From Streptomyces umbrinus (GTDB lineage: Bacteria > Actinomycetota > Actinomycetes > Streptomycetales > Streptomycetaceae): DNA of 64,000 nucleotides. The stretch is from contig NZ_JAUSZI010000002.1 of assembly GCF_030817415.1 (NCBI RefSeq), positions 2,480,001 to 2,544,000 of the forward strand. Direction: 5' to 3'. The position numbers and the translations under genes are program-made. The notes under the pieces were generated by a model. The model worked only from the letters and a program-made list of their open reading frames with translations, did not search any database and had not been told where the DNA came from. Of the stretch, positions 43,568 through 53,070 are shown one piece after another (position 1 is the stretch's first letter; every line of letters begins with the position of its first letter).

Positions 43568-44133
43568 GTGCCCACCTGATCGATGTGCAGGCGTTCAACA
43601 CGCCAGACCCCTCCACGCTGCCGGACGGTTGCATCAACGCGATGGTGCCCGCCGGGCACGTCGTTCTCGAGCTTGCCGTCTTTGGTGTAATGCAGCCAGT
43701 CAGTGGCATCGGCGCAGTCCCGGATCACCGCCCTCGTGACCTCACTGTTCTCTGCTGAGGGATCGAGACGAAGTTGCCCGTTGGTGACGACATCCTTCTT
43801 GCGGTCTTCCCTCATCATGTAGCGGAGCAGCTCCAGCGCCCCTTCAGAGGCATGAGCCCTCAGTCGCGGATGCTTCGGATCAGATGTGGCCGCAGCGGCA
43901 GCGAGGTCGTCCCACATCGCCCGGTAGGCGGCGAGCGCCTCTGCATGATCTGCATCCGGAGGCGGGGGTGGTCCCGGCGGCGTACGAGACACCCGCGTTT
44001 CGAGCGTGCCCTCCGGCAACGGTTTAGCGTCTGATGAACCGGTCGTGCAGCCCGCTAGTAACAGTCCCATCATCGCCAAGCTCGCTCCTGCTAGGAGCGC
44101 ATTAGCCCGCCGCCGCGTCCTCACCATCCCCAC
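43561..44133 (-). CDS. Predicted lipoprotein
   Basis: The 190-aa product has an N-terminal signal (VRTRRRANALLAGASLAMMG) and a clear lipobox LLAGC (Cys about residue 29). It is therefore exported and anchored to the outer face of the membrane by lipid. A Pro-rich linker (PPGPPPPPD) and a globular domain follow (EALAAYRAMWDDLAAAAATS, DATVRQRGGVWRVERLHID), similar to the SnoaL-like extracytoplasmic domains seen in actinomycete lipoproteins. It is first in the minus-strand tad array, coupled to the secreted protein downstream. Confidence 0.75.
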   Translation of the reverse strand: MGMVRTRRRANALLAGASLAMMGLLLAGCTTGSSDAKPLPEGTLETRVSRTPPGPPPPPDADHAEALAAYRAMWDDLAAAAATSDPKHPRLRAHASEGALELLRYMMREDRKKDVVTNGQLRLDPSAENSEVTRAVIRDCADATDWLHYTKDGKLENDVPGGHHRVDATVRQRGGVWRVERLHIDQVGTC

Positions 44134-44384
44134 TTTCCGTCACCCTATACAGCCGGGAGACCACTCTAAGTGACCATATGCGACTGGAGGTACCCTGCGA
44201 CGCGCTCCCCAACCGCAAAGGAAGAGTGAATTCCGCACGGCCGCTTGACGGTGTGTCACCTTGATGCCGCTTTGACGCAGAGGAATCGGGACCTGCCGAT
44301 AGTTCGAGCGGCCCCGATTCCAAGGGCGACATGTAAGCCTGGTGCACCATCCCTGCTACAGCTCTGCAGCGAAGGGTCCGAGCT
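44134..44384. other. Intergenic region upstream of the tad array
   Basis: About 250 bases lie between the lipoprotein start and the stop of the anti-sigma-type ATPase gene. It should contain the promoter for the minus-strand tad array. No confident promoter hexamers or repeats were found by eye. Confidence 0.3.
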
Positions 44385-44879
44385 CTACGAGGGTCCGAAT
44401 CGGTCACGAGGAGCGGCAGGCAGGGCCAGCCAGGCTGTTTTCGTCCCCTTCTGGCCTCGGAACCCCCATACACCCTTGGTCAGTTCGTGGACGATGTGCA
44501 GGCCGCGCCCGCGCTCGGACAGCAACGCGCACAGCGCCTCCAGACCACCGCCCCGGTCCTGCTCCGCTGGGGAGAACGGCGCCTCCGCCGGGAATACGGG
44601 AATCGCCGGAATGCGAGGATCACGGTCCTCTACTTCACAGATGACCTCCGCGTCGGTGCGCCGCAGCCGCAACTCATACGGCCCCACCGCGTGCTCGGTG
44701 GCGTTGGCGACAAACTCGGAGACGGCCAGCACAGCGTCACTGATCACCTCGCCGTCATAGCCGAGTTGGCCGAGGGCGCGGCGCAAGGCAGCCCGGGCGT
44801 GCGCCGGGGCGTTGGGGGTGCAGCTCGTCCAGCGCCACACGACACTCGGAGTGACACTCAGCCCGGGGTGGGAGGTCAT
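44385..44879 (-). CDS. Anti-sigma-factor-type ATP-binding protein (HATPase)
   Basis: The start is ATG 44879 (MTSHPGLSVTPSVVWRWTSC) after GGGAGGG. The 164-aa protein has the RsbW-like GHKL fold: DAVLAVSEFVANATEHAVGP (N-box), CEVEDRDPRIP (G1 region) and GGGLEALCALLSERG with GRGLHIV (G2). Streptomyces carry many such kinases; some phosphorylate anti-anti-sigma factors, others pair with different partners. It overlaps the upstream small gene by four bases (ATGA). Confidence 0.85.
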   Translation of the reverse strand: MTSHPGLSVTPSVVWRWTSCTPNAPAHARAALRRALGQLGYDGEVISDAVLAVSEFVANATEHAVGPYELRLRRTDAEVICEVEDRDPRIPAIPVFPAEAPFSPAEQDRGGGLEALCALLSERGRGLHIVHELTKGVWGFRGQKGTKTAWLALPAAPRDRFGPS

Positions 44880-45169
44880 CGCCGCCCTCCCCGGGCCGCG
44901 TGGCGGCCTCGCACGACGCGGCGATGGCGGCCACGCCCGGGACGTACGCAATCACGCGCTTCGAGCAGCGCGGTCGGGCCAGCCACCGTCACGAACGGCA
45001 GCAACAGCACAACGGTGTACAGAATCGGCACCACGTCAGGGACCTCCCCGGCGATCACGGCTGGGACGCGACCACCACACCGTGGGTCCACGAAGAGCGG
45101 AACCCCTCTCTGACCAGTGCTTTCGAGCACTTTTCGCTGCGCCAAGCACATCAGTCTGCAAATGATCAA
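44876..45169 (-). CDS. Small hypothetical protein coupled to the HATPase gene
   Basis: The frame (up to 97 aa) ends with a TGA overlapping the ATPase start (ATGA), which argues that it is translated. The core reads VLESTGQRGVPLFVDPRCGG, RVPAVIAGEVPDVVPILYTV. The stretch VPILYTVVLLLPFVTVAG may be a membrane segment. The start is uncertain: TTG 45169, ATG 45151 and a GTG near 45108 (after GAGAGGGG) are all possible. No family is recognised. Confidence 0.45.
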   Translation of the reverse strand: MIICRLMCLAQRKVLESTGQRGVPLFVDPRCGGRVPAVIAGEVPDVVPILYTVVLLLPFVTVAGPTALLEARDCVRPGRGRHRRVVRGRHAARGGRR

Positions 45170-45357
45170 CGCTCAGTCCGCCGTCCGGGGCCGGCGATGA
45201 GCGCGTCTGCGGAGCACGCCCATTTCGGCGGGCTCGCCCGTCCGGTCGGCGATATCGAGTCCGCGCATGCGTCCCTGCACCGTGGCCGTAACCGCGGTGC
45301 AGGGAGCGATCCTGGCAGTTCTTCAGCACCAATCGGGAGATTGACGGCGATCGACGT

Positions 45358-46299
45358 TCAGGACGGCGTGAGTGGACGCGCGGCTTGGGCTCGGCCGAGC
45401 AGGAGTCGGTTCGCGGGCAGGCCGCGGTCGATGTACAGGTCGACGTTGGCGGGCGGGGCACCCCTGGCGAGCGGGTCGAGTCCCACGGCGACGGCGAGTT
45501 CGCCTCGCTCGGTCAGCAGCCGGGCGAGCCGGGGATGTGCTGGCACTTGTACGCCGAACTGTGAGGCGTCGGGGCGCAGCAAGATGCGGGCGCCGGGGTG
45601 GAGCGTCACCCGCGGCCCAATGTCAGTAAGCGGCTGATCGGCCTCGACGAGGCCGAAGGCGTCGGCGAGAATACGCATCTGCTGCTCGATCAGCTCGCCT
45701 GTCTCACCATGGCGCCGCACAGGCGGGTGCGCGAGCAGCACGATTCCGAGCGGGTCGCCGTGGGCATCGGAGCTGATCCAGGACCAAACGCCGAGCGAGG
45801 CGAACAGACCTGCTGATGCCAGCGCAGTCTCGGAGCTGGTCGTCATTGGCATGTGATCGCGTGGCGGCGGATCAGGGGCATTGACTTTGAACTCGGCCCA
45901 TACCGTCTTGCCATCCTCCTGACGGAAGGCAACACCCCAGTCGTCGGCGAGTGCGCCGACGAGGAAGAGCCCGCGCCCTTGACAGTCGTCGGCTGTTGCG
46001 AGCCGCACGGTCGGAGTTTCGTCGCCCTGGTCGCACACCTCGACACGCAGCCGCTCACTGCGGCAGGCCACCCGCACGAGGAAGTCCCGGTCAGCGGGGG
46101 CGCCGTGCTTGAGCGCGTTCGTGGCGAGTTCGGAGACGCAGATGAGGACATCGTCGAGCCGATCGTCGAGCTCCCACTCGGTGAGGGTGTCGGCGACGAA
46201 GGTGCGCGCGCACGCGGCGGAGGCCGGATGGCTGGAGAAGCGCCTCTCTCGTGACTGCTGCACGGGCCGCCTACCTGCGCGTTTCGGTGCCGCGGGCAT
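45358..46299 (-). CDS. HATPase-domain regulator with C-terminal extension
   Basis: The start is ATG 46299 (MPAAPKRAGRRPVQQSRERR). The 313-aa protein has an N-terminal RsbW-like ATPase domain (about residues 10-135: LDDVLICVSELATNALKHGA, RVEVCDQGDETPTVRLAT, GRGLFLVGALADDWGV). About 170 residues follow that I do not recognise (FGLVEADQPLTDIGPRVTLH, GELAVAVGLDPLARGAPPAN). The extension is unusual compared with ordinary 140-aa RsbW-like proteins. Its start overlaps the upstream small gene by 29 bases. Confidence 0.78.
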   Translation of the reverse strand: MPAAPKRAGRRPVQQSRERRFSSHPASAACARTFVADTLTEWELDDRLDDVLICVSELATNALKHGAPADRDFLVRVACRSERLRVEVCDQGDETPTVRLATADDCQGRGLFLVGALADDWGVAFRQEDGKTVWAEFKVNAPDPPPRDHMPMTTSSETALASAGLFASLGVWSWISSDAHGDPLGIVLLAHPPVRRHGETGELIEQQMRILADAFGLVEADQPLTDIGPRVTLHPGARILLRPDASQFGVQVPAHPRLARLLTERGELAVAVGLDPLARGAPPANVDLYIDRGLPANRLLLGRAQAARPLTPS

Positions 46300-46540
46300 A
46301 TGCGTCGCCCAGGAGGCCCAGCAGGTAGGCGAGCCGCTGCGCAGCGCCTGGCTCGTCGCCGGCCTCGCCCAGCTCGTACCCCCAGCCGGTGACATATCGT
46401 CCGTCAAGAGCACCGACCCCCTCGACAAGGGCCAGGTTGAGCTGGTTCGTAACGCTAACTGTCTGATCATCTACATTTATTACCGACAGTCCCCATGCCC
46501 TGAGTTGTTCCGCGAGAATGACCGATGCGGTGGCGTCCAT
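46271..46540 (-). CDS. Small hypothetical protein, 89 aa
   Basis: The frame MDATASVILAEQLRAWGLSV continues INVDDQTVSVTNQLNLALVE and ends in AYLLGLLGDAYARGTETRR. It overlaps the start of the HATPase gene, as a coupled upstream gene would. The 5' third is noticeably less GC-rich than its surroundings. The family is unknown. It is divergent from the SLOG gene, with about 60 bases between them. Confidence 0.55.
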   Translation of the reverse strand: MDATASVILAEQLRAWGLSVINVDDQTVSVTNQLNLALVEGVGALDGRYVTGWGYELGEAGDEPGAAQRLAYLLGLLGDAYARGTETRR

Positions 46541-46603
46541 GCGCCGATCTCACCGCAGTCCTGGGCGTTCCGGTATCTGACAACCTATGACACGGAGTTG
46601 ATC

Positions 46604-47062
46604 ATGGCTCTGACTGTGGCGATTACCGGCACGCGGTCAACGGGACACCGTGAACTCGCCTGGTACACGGAGCTGTTCGCCCAGTTCCTGGGGGCCTTTG
46701 CCGGTAATCAAGCGCACTTCCACATCGGGGGCGCGAAGGGCATCGACAGCCTGTCCCTGCTGTGGCTTGCGGAGAACTCGAAGGCAAGGGTCACGATCGT
46801 CGCGCCGGGCACGGTCGCGCAGCAGCCGGCCGAAGCGCGACAGGCAATCCAGTGCTGCCGCGAGCGGATCGCCGAGATCGTCGAGCTGGGTGCCGCAGAG
46901 CTGGGGACACCGGCGTATCACGCACGTAATCGGTGGATGGTGGACCGCTCCGACATGGTGATCGGCTTTCCGCTAGACGGTCCCGAAGGCACGTCCGGTA
47001 CGTGGCAGACCCTCAACTACAGTGCCCAACAGGGGAAACCTCGGCTGATCGTGCCCGTGTAA
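46604..47062 (+). CDS. SLOG/DprA-like nucleotide-binding protein
   Basis: The start is ATG 46604 after GGAG (46594-46597). The 152-aa Rossmann-like protein has MALTVAITGTRSTGHRELAW, then QAHFHIGGAKGIDSLSLLWL (the GGAxGID loop typical of SLOG/DprA and TIR-associated families), RVTIVAPGTVAQQPAEARQA, YHARNRWMVDRSDMVIGFPL and a C-terminal GTSGTWQTLNYS. SLOG proteins bind nucleotide or nucleotide-derived ligands. It is followed after 25 bases by an XRE-TPR regulator. Confidence 0.75.
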   Translation: MALTVAITGTRSTGHRELAWYTELFAQFLGAFAGNQAHFHIGGAKGIDSLSLLWLAENSKARVTIVAPGTVAQQPAEARQAIQCCRERIAEIVELGAAELGTPAYHARNRWMVDRSDMVIGFPLDGPEGTSGTWQTLNYSAQQGKPRLIVPV

Positions 47063-47087
47063 CCCGTGCAGCGGGCATCATGTAGGC

Positions 47088-48431
47088 ATGACCGCGCACG
47101 ACAGGCGTGTCGGCGCCGCCACACTCAAGCGGCTCAGGCTGTCCCGCTGTTGGTCACTGGCGGACACCGCGCGAGCAATCATCGACGCGGCGTCCCGGCT
47201 CGGGCAGCCCCTCGGCTCCAGCGTCCCCAGTGTGCAGCGGTCCGTGGCCCGGTGGGAGAGCCCGACGGCGCCGATCATGCCGGGCGAGCGTTATCAGCTC
47301 CTACTCGCTCACATCTATGCAGACGGCTCAGACGGACAGCACAGTCTCGGCCGTGGCTCGGACTTCGCCGAACTACTCGACGCCCTTGCCCACCTGGGGG
47401 AAAGTGAGCGTCGGCTTCACGAGCTGCGCGCGCTGCTCGTGCGAACAGCTACTGATGCGGGCGGCGGTTTGCTCGCGCTGCTCGGTCCGACGACGCAGCG
47501 CGCCATGACTGCAGCGCTCGCCGAGCCGTCCCACGTCGACAAGGAGCTGCTCTCCGGGATGCGCGCCGCGATCGGCGACGTGAACGGGCAAGTTGGCAGC
47601 ATCCCGTTTGTGCGGCTGCAACTGCTGCTCGCCCCCGTTGTCGAATGCTGTCGCCGAGTGCTCGCGGGCGCCGTACCCGCGCCGCTGCTCCCCGATCTGC
47701 GCTCGATCGCCGCAGAGGCATACACCCTCGCCGGCCGCCTCGCCTTCGAGACCCGGGACGACGAAGCATCACGCGCTCTGTACTCCGCGGCCACCGACAC
47801 AGCCGGCCGCATCGGCAACCCGTGGCGGCGCGCGATCGTCCACATGAGCCACGCCCTGGTCACCCTCTACACGACGCCTGGTATCGACGCCGCGCGCAAC
47901 CTCGTCGATGCCGCGGTACGCGACGCACGAGCCGGTGCGAGCATCGCCGTCCGGGCGCGTGCGCACGCACTGCAGGCGGAGATCGCCTCACGCGCGGGAG
48001 CTCAACGGCATGCGCAGGCTGCCCTGTCGCTGGCCTGGTTCGACATGGAGGGCGACCAGGACGGCGATCCGTCGGCGATCAGTTTCTCGCCCGCCCACCT
48101 GCGCGGCTTCGACGGGCTGTGCGAGTTGTACGTCGGCGATCCCGCAGTGGCTCACGATGCGTTCGCCAGGTCCGCCCACGCGCTCACCACGCAGCGCGAT
48201 CGGGTGCAGCGCACCATCGTCACCACCGATCAGGCGCTCGCCCGCATCCGACTCGGCGACCCGCACTCCGCCGCCGATCTGTTGCACCAGTGCATCGACG
48301 GGGCATCAAGCGCTGGCGGCCGAGTCGCCACCATCCGGCTGCGCCGAGCACGCCACGAGCTGCGCCCATGGCGTACCGAGGGCTTCGTCGCCGACCTCGA
48401 CGACCACCTCATCGGCACCCTCGGCGCGTAG
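47088..48431 (+). CDS. XRE-type HTH plus TPR-like regulator
   Basis: The 447-aa protein has an N-terminal HTH (about residues 10-75: GAATLKRLRLSRCWSLADTA, VPSVQRSVARWESPTAPIMP). A long helical region of TPR-like repeats follows (LRSIAAEAYTLAGRLAFETR, AALSLAWFDMEGDQDGD, AHDAFARSAHALTTQRDRVQ). This is a common actinomycete architecture in regulators of secondary metabolism and signalling, often paired with small ligand-binding proteins. It lies 25 bases after the SLOG gene, so the two probably share a transcript. Confidence 0.8.
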   Translation: MTAHDRRVGAATLKRLRLSRCWSLADTARAIIDAASRLGQPLGSSVPSVQRSVARWESPTAPIMPGERYQLLLAHIYADGSDGQHSLGRGSDFAELLDALAHLGESERRLHELRALLVRTATDAGGGLLALLGPTTQRAMTAALAEPSHVDKELLSGMRAAIGDVNGQVGSIPFVRLQLLLAPVVECCRRVLAGAVPAPLLPDLRSIAAEAYTLAGRLAFETRDDEASRALYSAATDTAGRIGNPWRRAIVHMSHALVTLYTTPGIDAARNLVDAAVRDARAGASIAVRARAHALQAEIASRAGAQRHAQAALSLAWFDMEGDQDGDPSAISFSPAHLRGFDGLCELYVGDPAVAHDAFARSAHALTTQRDRVQRTIVTTDQALARIRLGDPHSAADLLHQCIDGASSAGGRVATIRLRRARHELRPWRTEGFVADLDDHLIGTLGA

Positions 48432-48874
48432 GGCACCAATATCGCGCACCACCATCGTTCAGCCAATGTCCACATGGCCGGTGGACCATCCCTGCGGACA
48501 TCGAGCTGACGAGCCTCGGCCAGCGCAGTGAAAGCCCAGAGGGCAGCCGCCCGCACATGGTCCGGAATGGTGCATGAACATGCCGTCAGTTGACCGCCTG
48601 GGCAGCCCCTTGCCGTAGGCCGAGTCCCTGACCATTGCGAACGGTGGCGGAGAGCAGACGGCGAGATGCCATGTTCCGGCAGGATCCTTCTGGAGACAGT
48701 GCGCACACTAGCCGAGTCACGGCAGTGACTGGTTTTCTGGGGCGCTGTTGAGATCCCGTCGCCCGCGGCAGATGATGTTCACGAGCATCGGTATCCCGGT
48801 GCCTGGTGATCGGTAGCGGCTGAACGGGGACGTAAGGTGCTGCGACGGCGTACCAGCGTCCTGCCTGGTTCTTC
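48432..48874. other. Gene-free stretch upstream of the STAND gene
   Basis: About 440 bases hold no convincing gene. On the minus strand, about 48435-48580 has a protein-like scrap (IPDHVRAAALWAFTALAEAR, QLDVRRDGPPAMWTLAERWW), possibly the remains of a small gene. No clear promoter motif for the downstream gene was found. Confidence 0.3.
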
Positions 48875-51800
48875 ATGAGGAACCGTCTGCAGCTGCTGCT
48901 CCAGGTCATGTTGGTGCTGGTCGCAAGTCTGCTGGGTATCGTCACCAACTACGCTACCAACGAGAACGACGTTCCCTGGCTCCTGCACCTGCTGCAACAG
49001 GTCGCGATACCGGCCATCGGCCTGCTGATCGTCACGATGGTGGTTGTGCAGGTCGTCGTCTACCGGCTGGAAAACCCCGCGCCACCGCCAACAGACTGGC
49101 CCCGCGACCGGGTCCCGTACCCTGGTCTGGACGCTTTTGTGGAGGACGAGGCCGCGGTCTTCTTCGGCAGACGGGCCCAGTCCGAGGATCTGACGCATCG
49201 GCTTCACGCAGTACAGGACCGGCCTGCCGACAGATTCCTTGTGCTCGTCGGTGCGTCAGGGAGCGGCAAGTCGTCCCTGGTGAGAGCAGGTGTGATGCCG
49301 CGGCTGCGCGGTCGACGCTGGTCGGTCCTGCCCGCCTTCTCCCCTGGTCCCAACCCCCTTGGGGCCTTGGCCTCCGCCATCGCCACCGCTGGCGGGGAGC
49401 CCGAGTCCGTAAACGCGGTACTGCGGCGTCTTCGGCTGGACCCCACTGCACTGCTCGCCGAGCTGTCCGGACTGCGTGGGGGCAGGTTTCGCCGCATGCT
49501 CCTCGTGGTCGATCAGTTCGAAGAGGTCATCACGCTCGCCGGCGAGCGTGAACGCACGCAGTTCCTCGACGCCCTCCACGCCTGCGTAACGCGGGATTCC
49601 CGGATCCGGGTGCTCGCCACGCTGCGCGTGGACTTCCTCGGACAACTCCTCGGCACGGACCACGCCGAGCTCTTCCAACATCCGGTCGCCATCGGCGCAC
49701 TCGGCAGGAGCCAGCTCGGCCAGGCGGTGGAGCAACCGGGCACGCTGGTGGGCTTGTCCTTCGCGCCCGGCGTCGTGGAAGCCATCGTCAACGACGCGGG
49801 CACTGACGACGCGCTGCCGCTGCTCGCCTATCTGCTGCAGGAGCTCTACTTCGCCTCTGGTCCCGGTGAGATGGTCACCGAGGAGCTCTATCACCGCCTC
49901 GGCGGTGTGGCCGGCGCCCTCGCCCGGCAAGCCGACCACACCGTGGCGGAGCTCGGTGCCGAGGGCGACAGCATCGACTTCGTGCTGAGGGTGCTGCTGC
50001 GCTTCGTCACTGTCCAAGGCCAGGAGGTGGCCCGGCGGCGCGTGCCGCTCGCCGAGCTGACAGCACAGGAACGACGCGTCGTGGACGCCTTCGTCGAGGC
50101 ACGCCTGCTGATGTCCGACGTACGCGTCGCCCAGGAGCCCTACGCCCAGGTGACGCACGAGGCGCTGTTTCGCCAGTGGGCCCCCTTACGGCAGGAGGTT
50201 GAGGCGCGCGCCGAGCAGCTACGCCAGCGCGCGGAACTCGAACAGTGGGCGGAGGACTGGGAGCGCTCCGGCCGCAGCGCCGACTACCTGCTCACCGGCG
50301 AGAGGTTGACCCTGGCCCAACGCTGGCTGCTCATCCTGCAAGAGACCGGGCAAGCCGCGGAGGCGACGCAGTCGCTCGTGGAGTCCTCGCAACGGCATGA
50401 TCTCGCCTTCCTGCGCCGCGTCTCAGACAGCATCGGGCAGTACGCGCTCGGCGCCGTGGAACAGCAGCCGGAGCAGTCCCTTCTGCTGACGCTGGCAGCA
50501 CTGGGCGAATGCACACCGACAGCAGCCGCCCGGCGTGGCCTGATGACGGCTCTGGCATCCAGCCACCTACGCACCCAACTCGACGGCCACACCGACACCG
50601 TCCGTCACATCGCCTGGTCACCGAACGGCCTCCTGTTGGCCACCGCGTCGCGAGACGGCACCGCCAGAGTCTTCGACGCGCAGTCCGGTCGCTCGCTGCG
50701 GGTCCTCCCCTCCGAGGGCGCCATGGTCGAGGGCGTAGCCTGGTCGCCGGACTCCACCCAGATCGCCACCGTGGGCCGCGACCACGTCGTACGGATCTGG
50801 GACGCCGCATCCGGAGAGCCTCTGCGGTTACTCACCGGCGCCTCCTACATCGGGCGACAGGTCGCCTGGTCACCCAACGGACGCTGGATAGCCGGCACTT
50901 CACGCGACCAGACGGTCCGCGTGTGGGCCGCCAATACAGGTGACCTCGTCCACGAGCTGCACGGACATCACGACGACGTGTGGGGCATCGCCTGGTCCCC
51001 AGACAGCACACGCCTGGCCTCGGCCTCACACGATCAGACCGCCCTCGTGTGGGACCTGTCCACCGGCACGTCGGTGACGACGCTGACCGGCCACTCCGAC
51101 TTCGTGGAGGGCATCGCCTGGTCCCCGGACGGACGTCTCATCGCCACCGGCTCCGGTGACCACACTGTGCGGATCTTCGACGCAGAGAGCGGCGCACTGC
51201 GGCTCCTGGTACGCGGCCACACGGACTACGTCTGGAACGTCGCCTGGTCACCCGACGGGCAGATGCTCGCCTCGGCCTCCTCTGACCAGACCGTACGGAT
51301 CGTCGACGCCCACGACGCGAGAGTCATCGCCGTCCTGCGCGGACACACCGACACGGTCTGGGGAGTGACGTGGTCCCCATCGGGTGGCCAGCTCGCCACC
51401 AGCTCCACCGACGGCACCGGACGCGTATGGGACCTGCGGCCACACGGCGCCGAAAGCTTGCTTCTCGACGGGCACCGCGGACCCGTGAACCAGGCGGCTT
51501 GGTCTCGCGACGACACCCGCATCGCCACCGCGTCGGACGACGGAATAGTGCGCGTCTGGGACGCCGCCACAGGCGCCCTGTCCGGCCCCGTGGTCGAACA
51601 GACGGACCGCGTTTGGAGCGCCGCGTGGTCACCGCTCGACGACCGGCTGGCCATTAGCACCAACGACGGCGTCTTTCGCATCGTCCACACGAGCCAGGAC
51701 AACGCCCTCGACCACCGGGGAGCCGTCGTCGAGTCGGTCGCCTGGTCCCCCGACGGCAACCGCATCGCCACCGGGGACCACGACGGAACCGTGCGTGTCT

Positions 51801-52414
51801 GGTCGTCCCAAGCCGGGGCGGAGCTAAGTTCCCTGGCAGGGCACCAGGACTGGATCAACCGCATCGCGTGGTCCTCCAGCGGCCGCCTGCTGGCCAGCGC
51901 TTCGGACGACCGTACGTGCCGACTCTGGGACGTGGCCGAATGCCGACAGCTCACCGTGCTCCGCGGTCACGACAACTACGTCGACGACGTCGCCTGGTCA
52001 CCCGACGAACAGCGCATCGCCACCGCTTCCGGGGACTGGACGGCCGCAGTCTGGAATACCACGACGGGCCGCCACATCGAGAGCCTTAAGGGCCACGAGG
52101 GACGGGTGCGCGCCATCGACTGGTCCCCAGACGGCCGACTCATCGCCACCGGATCCGACGACCGCACGGTGCGCATCTGGTCGTCCGCCACCTTCGAGGA
52201 GATCGCCATCGTGGGCGTGCACCAGGACAAAGTGGCCTCGGTCGCCTGGTCCCGGGACGGCACGCGCCTACTCACCGCGTCCTTCGACGGCACCGCCCGC
52301 GTGTGGCCCGCCGACCCCGACTTCAACCGCCTGGAGGCGGGAGCCCGCGGTCGGGTCTTCCGCGTCCTCAGCGACGACGAGCGGCGACACCACATGCTGC
52401 CGCTGGCCCGGTGA
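48875..52414 (+). CDS. Membrane-anchored STAND-type NTPase with 14 WD40 repeats
   Basis: This is a 1,179-aa protein. Two N-terminal membrane helices come first (LQLLLQVMLVLVASLLGIVT and an IPAIGLLIVTMVVVQVVVY segment). An nSTAND1-like P-loop module follows: PYPGLDAFVEDEAAVFFGRR, VLVGASGSGKSSLVRAG with Lys132, and RMLLVVDQFEEVI as Walker B. A helical arm follows, then fourteen WD40 repeats from about residue 565 (each with a VxxxAWSPDG...RVWD-type core), enough for two seven-bladed propellers. Such proteins sense a ligand through the propeller and oligomerise on nucleotide binding. Relatives act in signalling or as anti-phage sensors. TTA codons lie at 50186 and 50828. Confidence 0.88.
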   Translation: MRNRLQLLLQVMLVLVASLLGIVTNYATNENDVPWLLHLLQQVAIPAIGLLIVTMVVVQVVVYRLENPAPPPTDWPRDRVPYPGLDAFVEDEAAVFFGRRAQSEDLTHRLHAVQDRPADRFLVLVGASGSGKSSLVRAGVMPRLRGRRWSVLPAFSPGPNPLGALASAIATAGGEPESVNAVLRRLRLDPTALLAELSGLRGGRFRRMLLVVDQFEEVITLAGERERTQFLDALHACVTRDSRIRVLATLRVDFLGQLLGTDHAELFQHPVAIGALGRSQLGQAVEQPGTLVGLSFAPGVVEAIVNDAGTDDALPLLAYLLQELYFASGPGEMVTEELYHRLGGVAGALARQADHTVAELGAEGDSIDFVLRVLLRFVTVQGQEVARRRVPLAELTAQERRVVDAFVEARLLMSDVRVAQEPYAQVTHEALFRQWAPLRQEVEARAEQLRQRAELEQWAEDWERSGRSADYLLTGERLTLAQRWLLILQETGQAAEATQSLVESSQRHDLAFLRRVSDSIGQYALGAVEQQPEQSLLLTLAALGECTPTAAARRGLMTALASSHLRTQLDGHTDTVRHIAWSPNGLLLATASRDGTARVFDAQSGRSLRVLPSEGAMVEGVAWSPDSTQIATVGRDHVVRIWDAASGEPLRLLTGASYIGRQVAWSPNGRWIAGTSRDQTVRVWAANTGDLVHELHGHHDDVWGIAWSPDSTRLASASHDQTALVWDLSTGTSVTTLTGHSDFVEGIAWSPDGRLIATGSGDHTVRIFDAESGALRLLVRGHTDYVWNVAWSPDGQMLASASSDQTVRIVDAHDARVIAVLRGHTDTVWGVTWSPSGGQLATSSTDGTGRVWDLRPHGAESLLLDGHRGPVNQAAWSRDDTRIATASDDGIVRVWDAATGALSGPVVEQTDRVWSAAWSPLDDRLAISTNDGVFRIVHTSQDNALDHRGAVVESVAWSPDGNRIATGDHDGTVRVWSSQAGAELSSLAGHQDWINRIAWSSSGRLLASASDDRTCRLWDVAECRQLTVLRGHDNYVDDVAWSPDEQRIATASGDWTAAVWNTTTGRHIESLKGHEGRVRAIDWSPDGRLIATGSDDRTVRIWSSATFEEIAIVGVHQDKVASVAWSRDGTRLLTASFDGTARVWPADPDFNRLEAGARGRVFRVLSDDERRHHMLPLAR

Positions 52415-52723
52415 TCACAACTGCGGCTCGACCGCCTCGACCGTGCGGTCATCGGTGTGCACCAGGTACTCGTCCGGATCGAGATTCATCGCCTTCCGCT
52501 CCGGCGAGGCCCAGTAGAGCGCGTTGCGGTCGGCGAAGGTCTCCGGGCCCTCGTAGGAGATGAGCCACACGAACTGGTTGCGCTCGCGGTCCACCCAGGC
52601 GCCGCCGATGGAGAAGCCCAGCTCCAGGCGAAGCGGCACGATTTCCGCACGCCACCGCTCCACCCACTCGTCGAGCATGCCCTCCCGGACGGTGTAGGTG
52701 CGCAGCTGGGTGGTCTTGGGCAT
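52415..52723 (-). CDS. NIPSNAP/EthD-like dimeric alpha-beta barrel protein
   Basis: The start is ATG 52723 (MPKTTQLRTYTVREGMLDEW) after GGGAGGGA; the frame is open further upstream but not protein-like. The 102-aa protein reads VERWRAEIVPLRLELGFSIG, GAWVDRERNQFVWLISYEGP and ERKAMNLDPDEYLV, the ferredoxin-like barrel of NIPSNAP-type proteins common in actinomycetes. The function of these is usually unknown (small-molecule binding or oxygenase-like). It is convergent with the STAND gene. Confidence 0.8.
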   Translation of the reverse strand: MPKTTQLRTYTVREGMLDEWVERWRAEIVPLRLELGFSIGGAWVDRERNQFVWLISYEGPETFADRNALYWASPERKAMNLDPDEYLVHTDDRTVEAVEPQL

Positions 52724-53070
52724 ACGAGTCCCTCCCCATTCGCAGTTCTCGGACCGCAGAGTATGTGTCGGAGCGAGGCCATCGGTACTTACCGAAAGGG
52801 CCGGAACGGCCACTGTTGGCTTTCACCGCAGTATGCGCCCGATGGGGAACCGCAGTCGACGTGCCTCCCCATCCGGAGACATCACCAGTGGCTGACACCC
52901 GACCACAGGTTCAACCCGACGGGAAACCGGGCTACAGGCCCATCGGCAGGAGACCCAAGCCGACACAGGCCCTCCCACGCCTCCTCCGATCGCGGAACCG
53001 GACGGCGACATCGCTGAGGAGGACTGACTCAGCAGGCGCCAGCGGCACTGAGCATGCTGTCGGCCACTGC
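52724..53070. other. Gene-free stretch after the pPIWI-RE operon
   Basis: About 350 bases hold no supported gene. A weakly palindromic GC-rich section near 52990-53050 could hold the operon's terminator, but no clean hairpin is seen. Confidence 0.25.
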
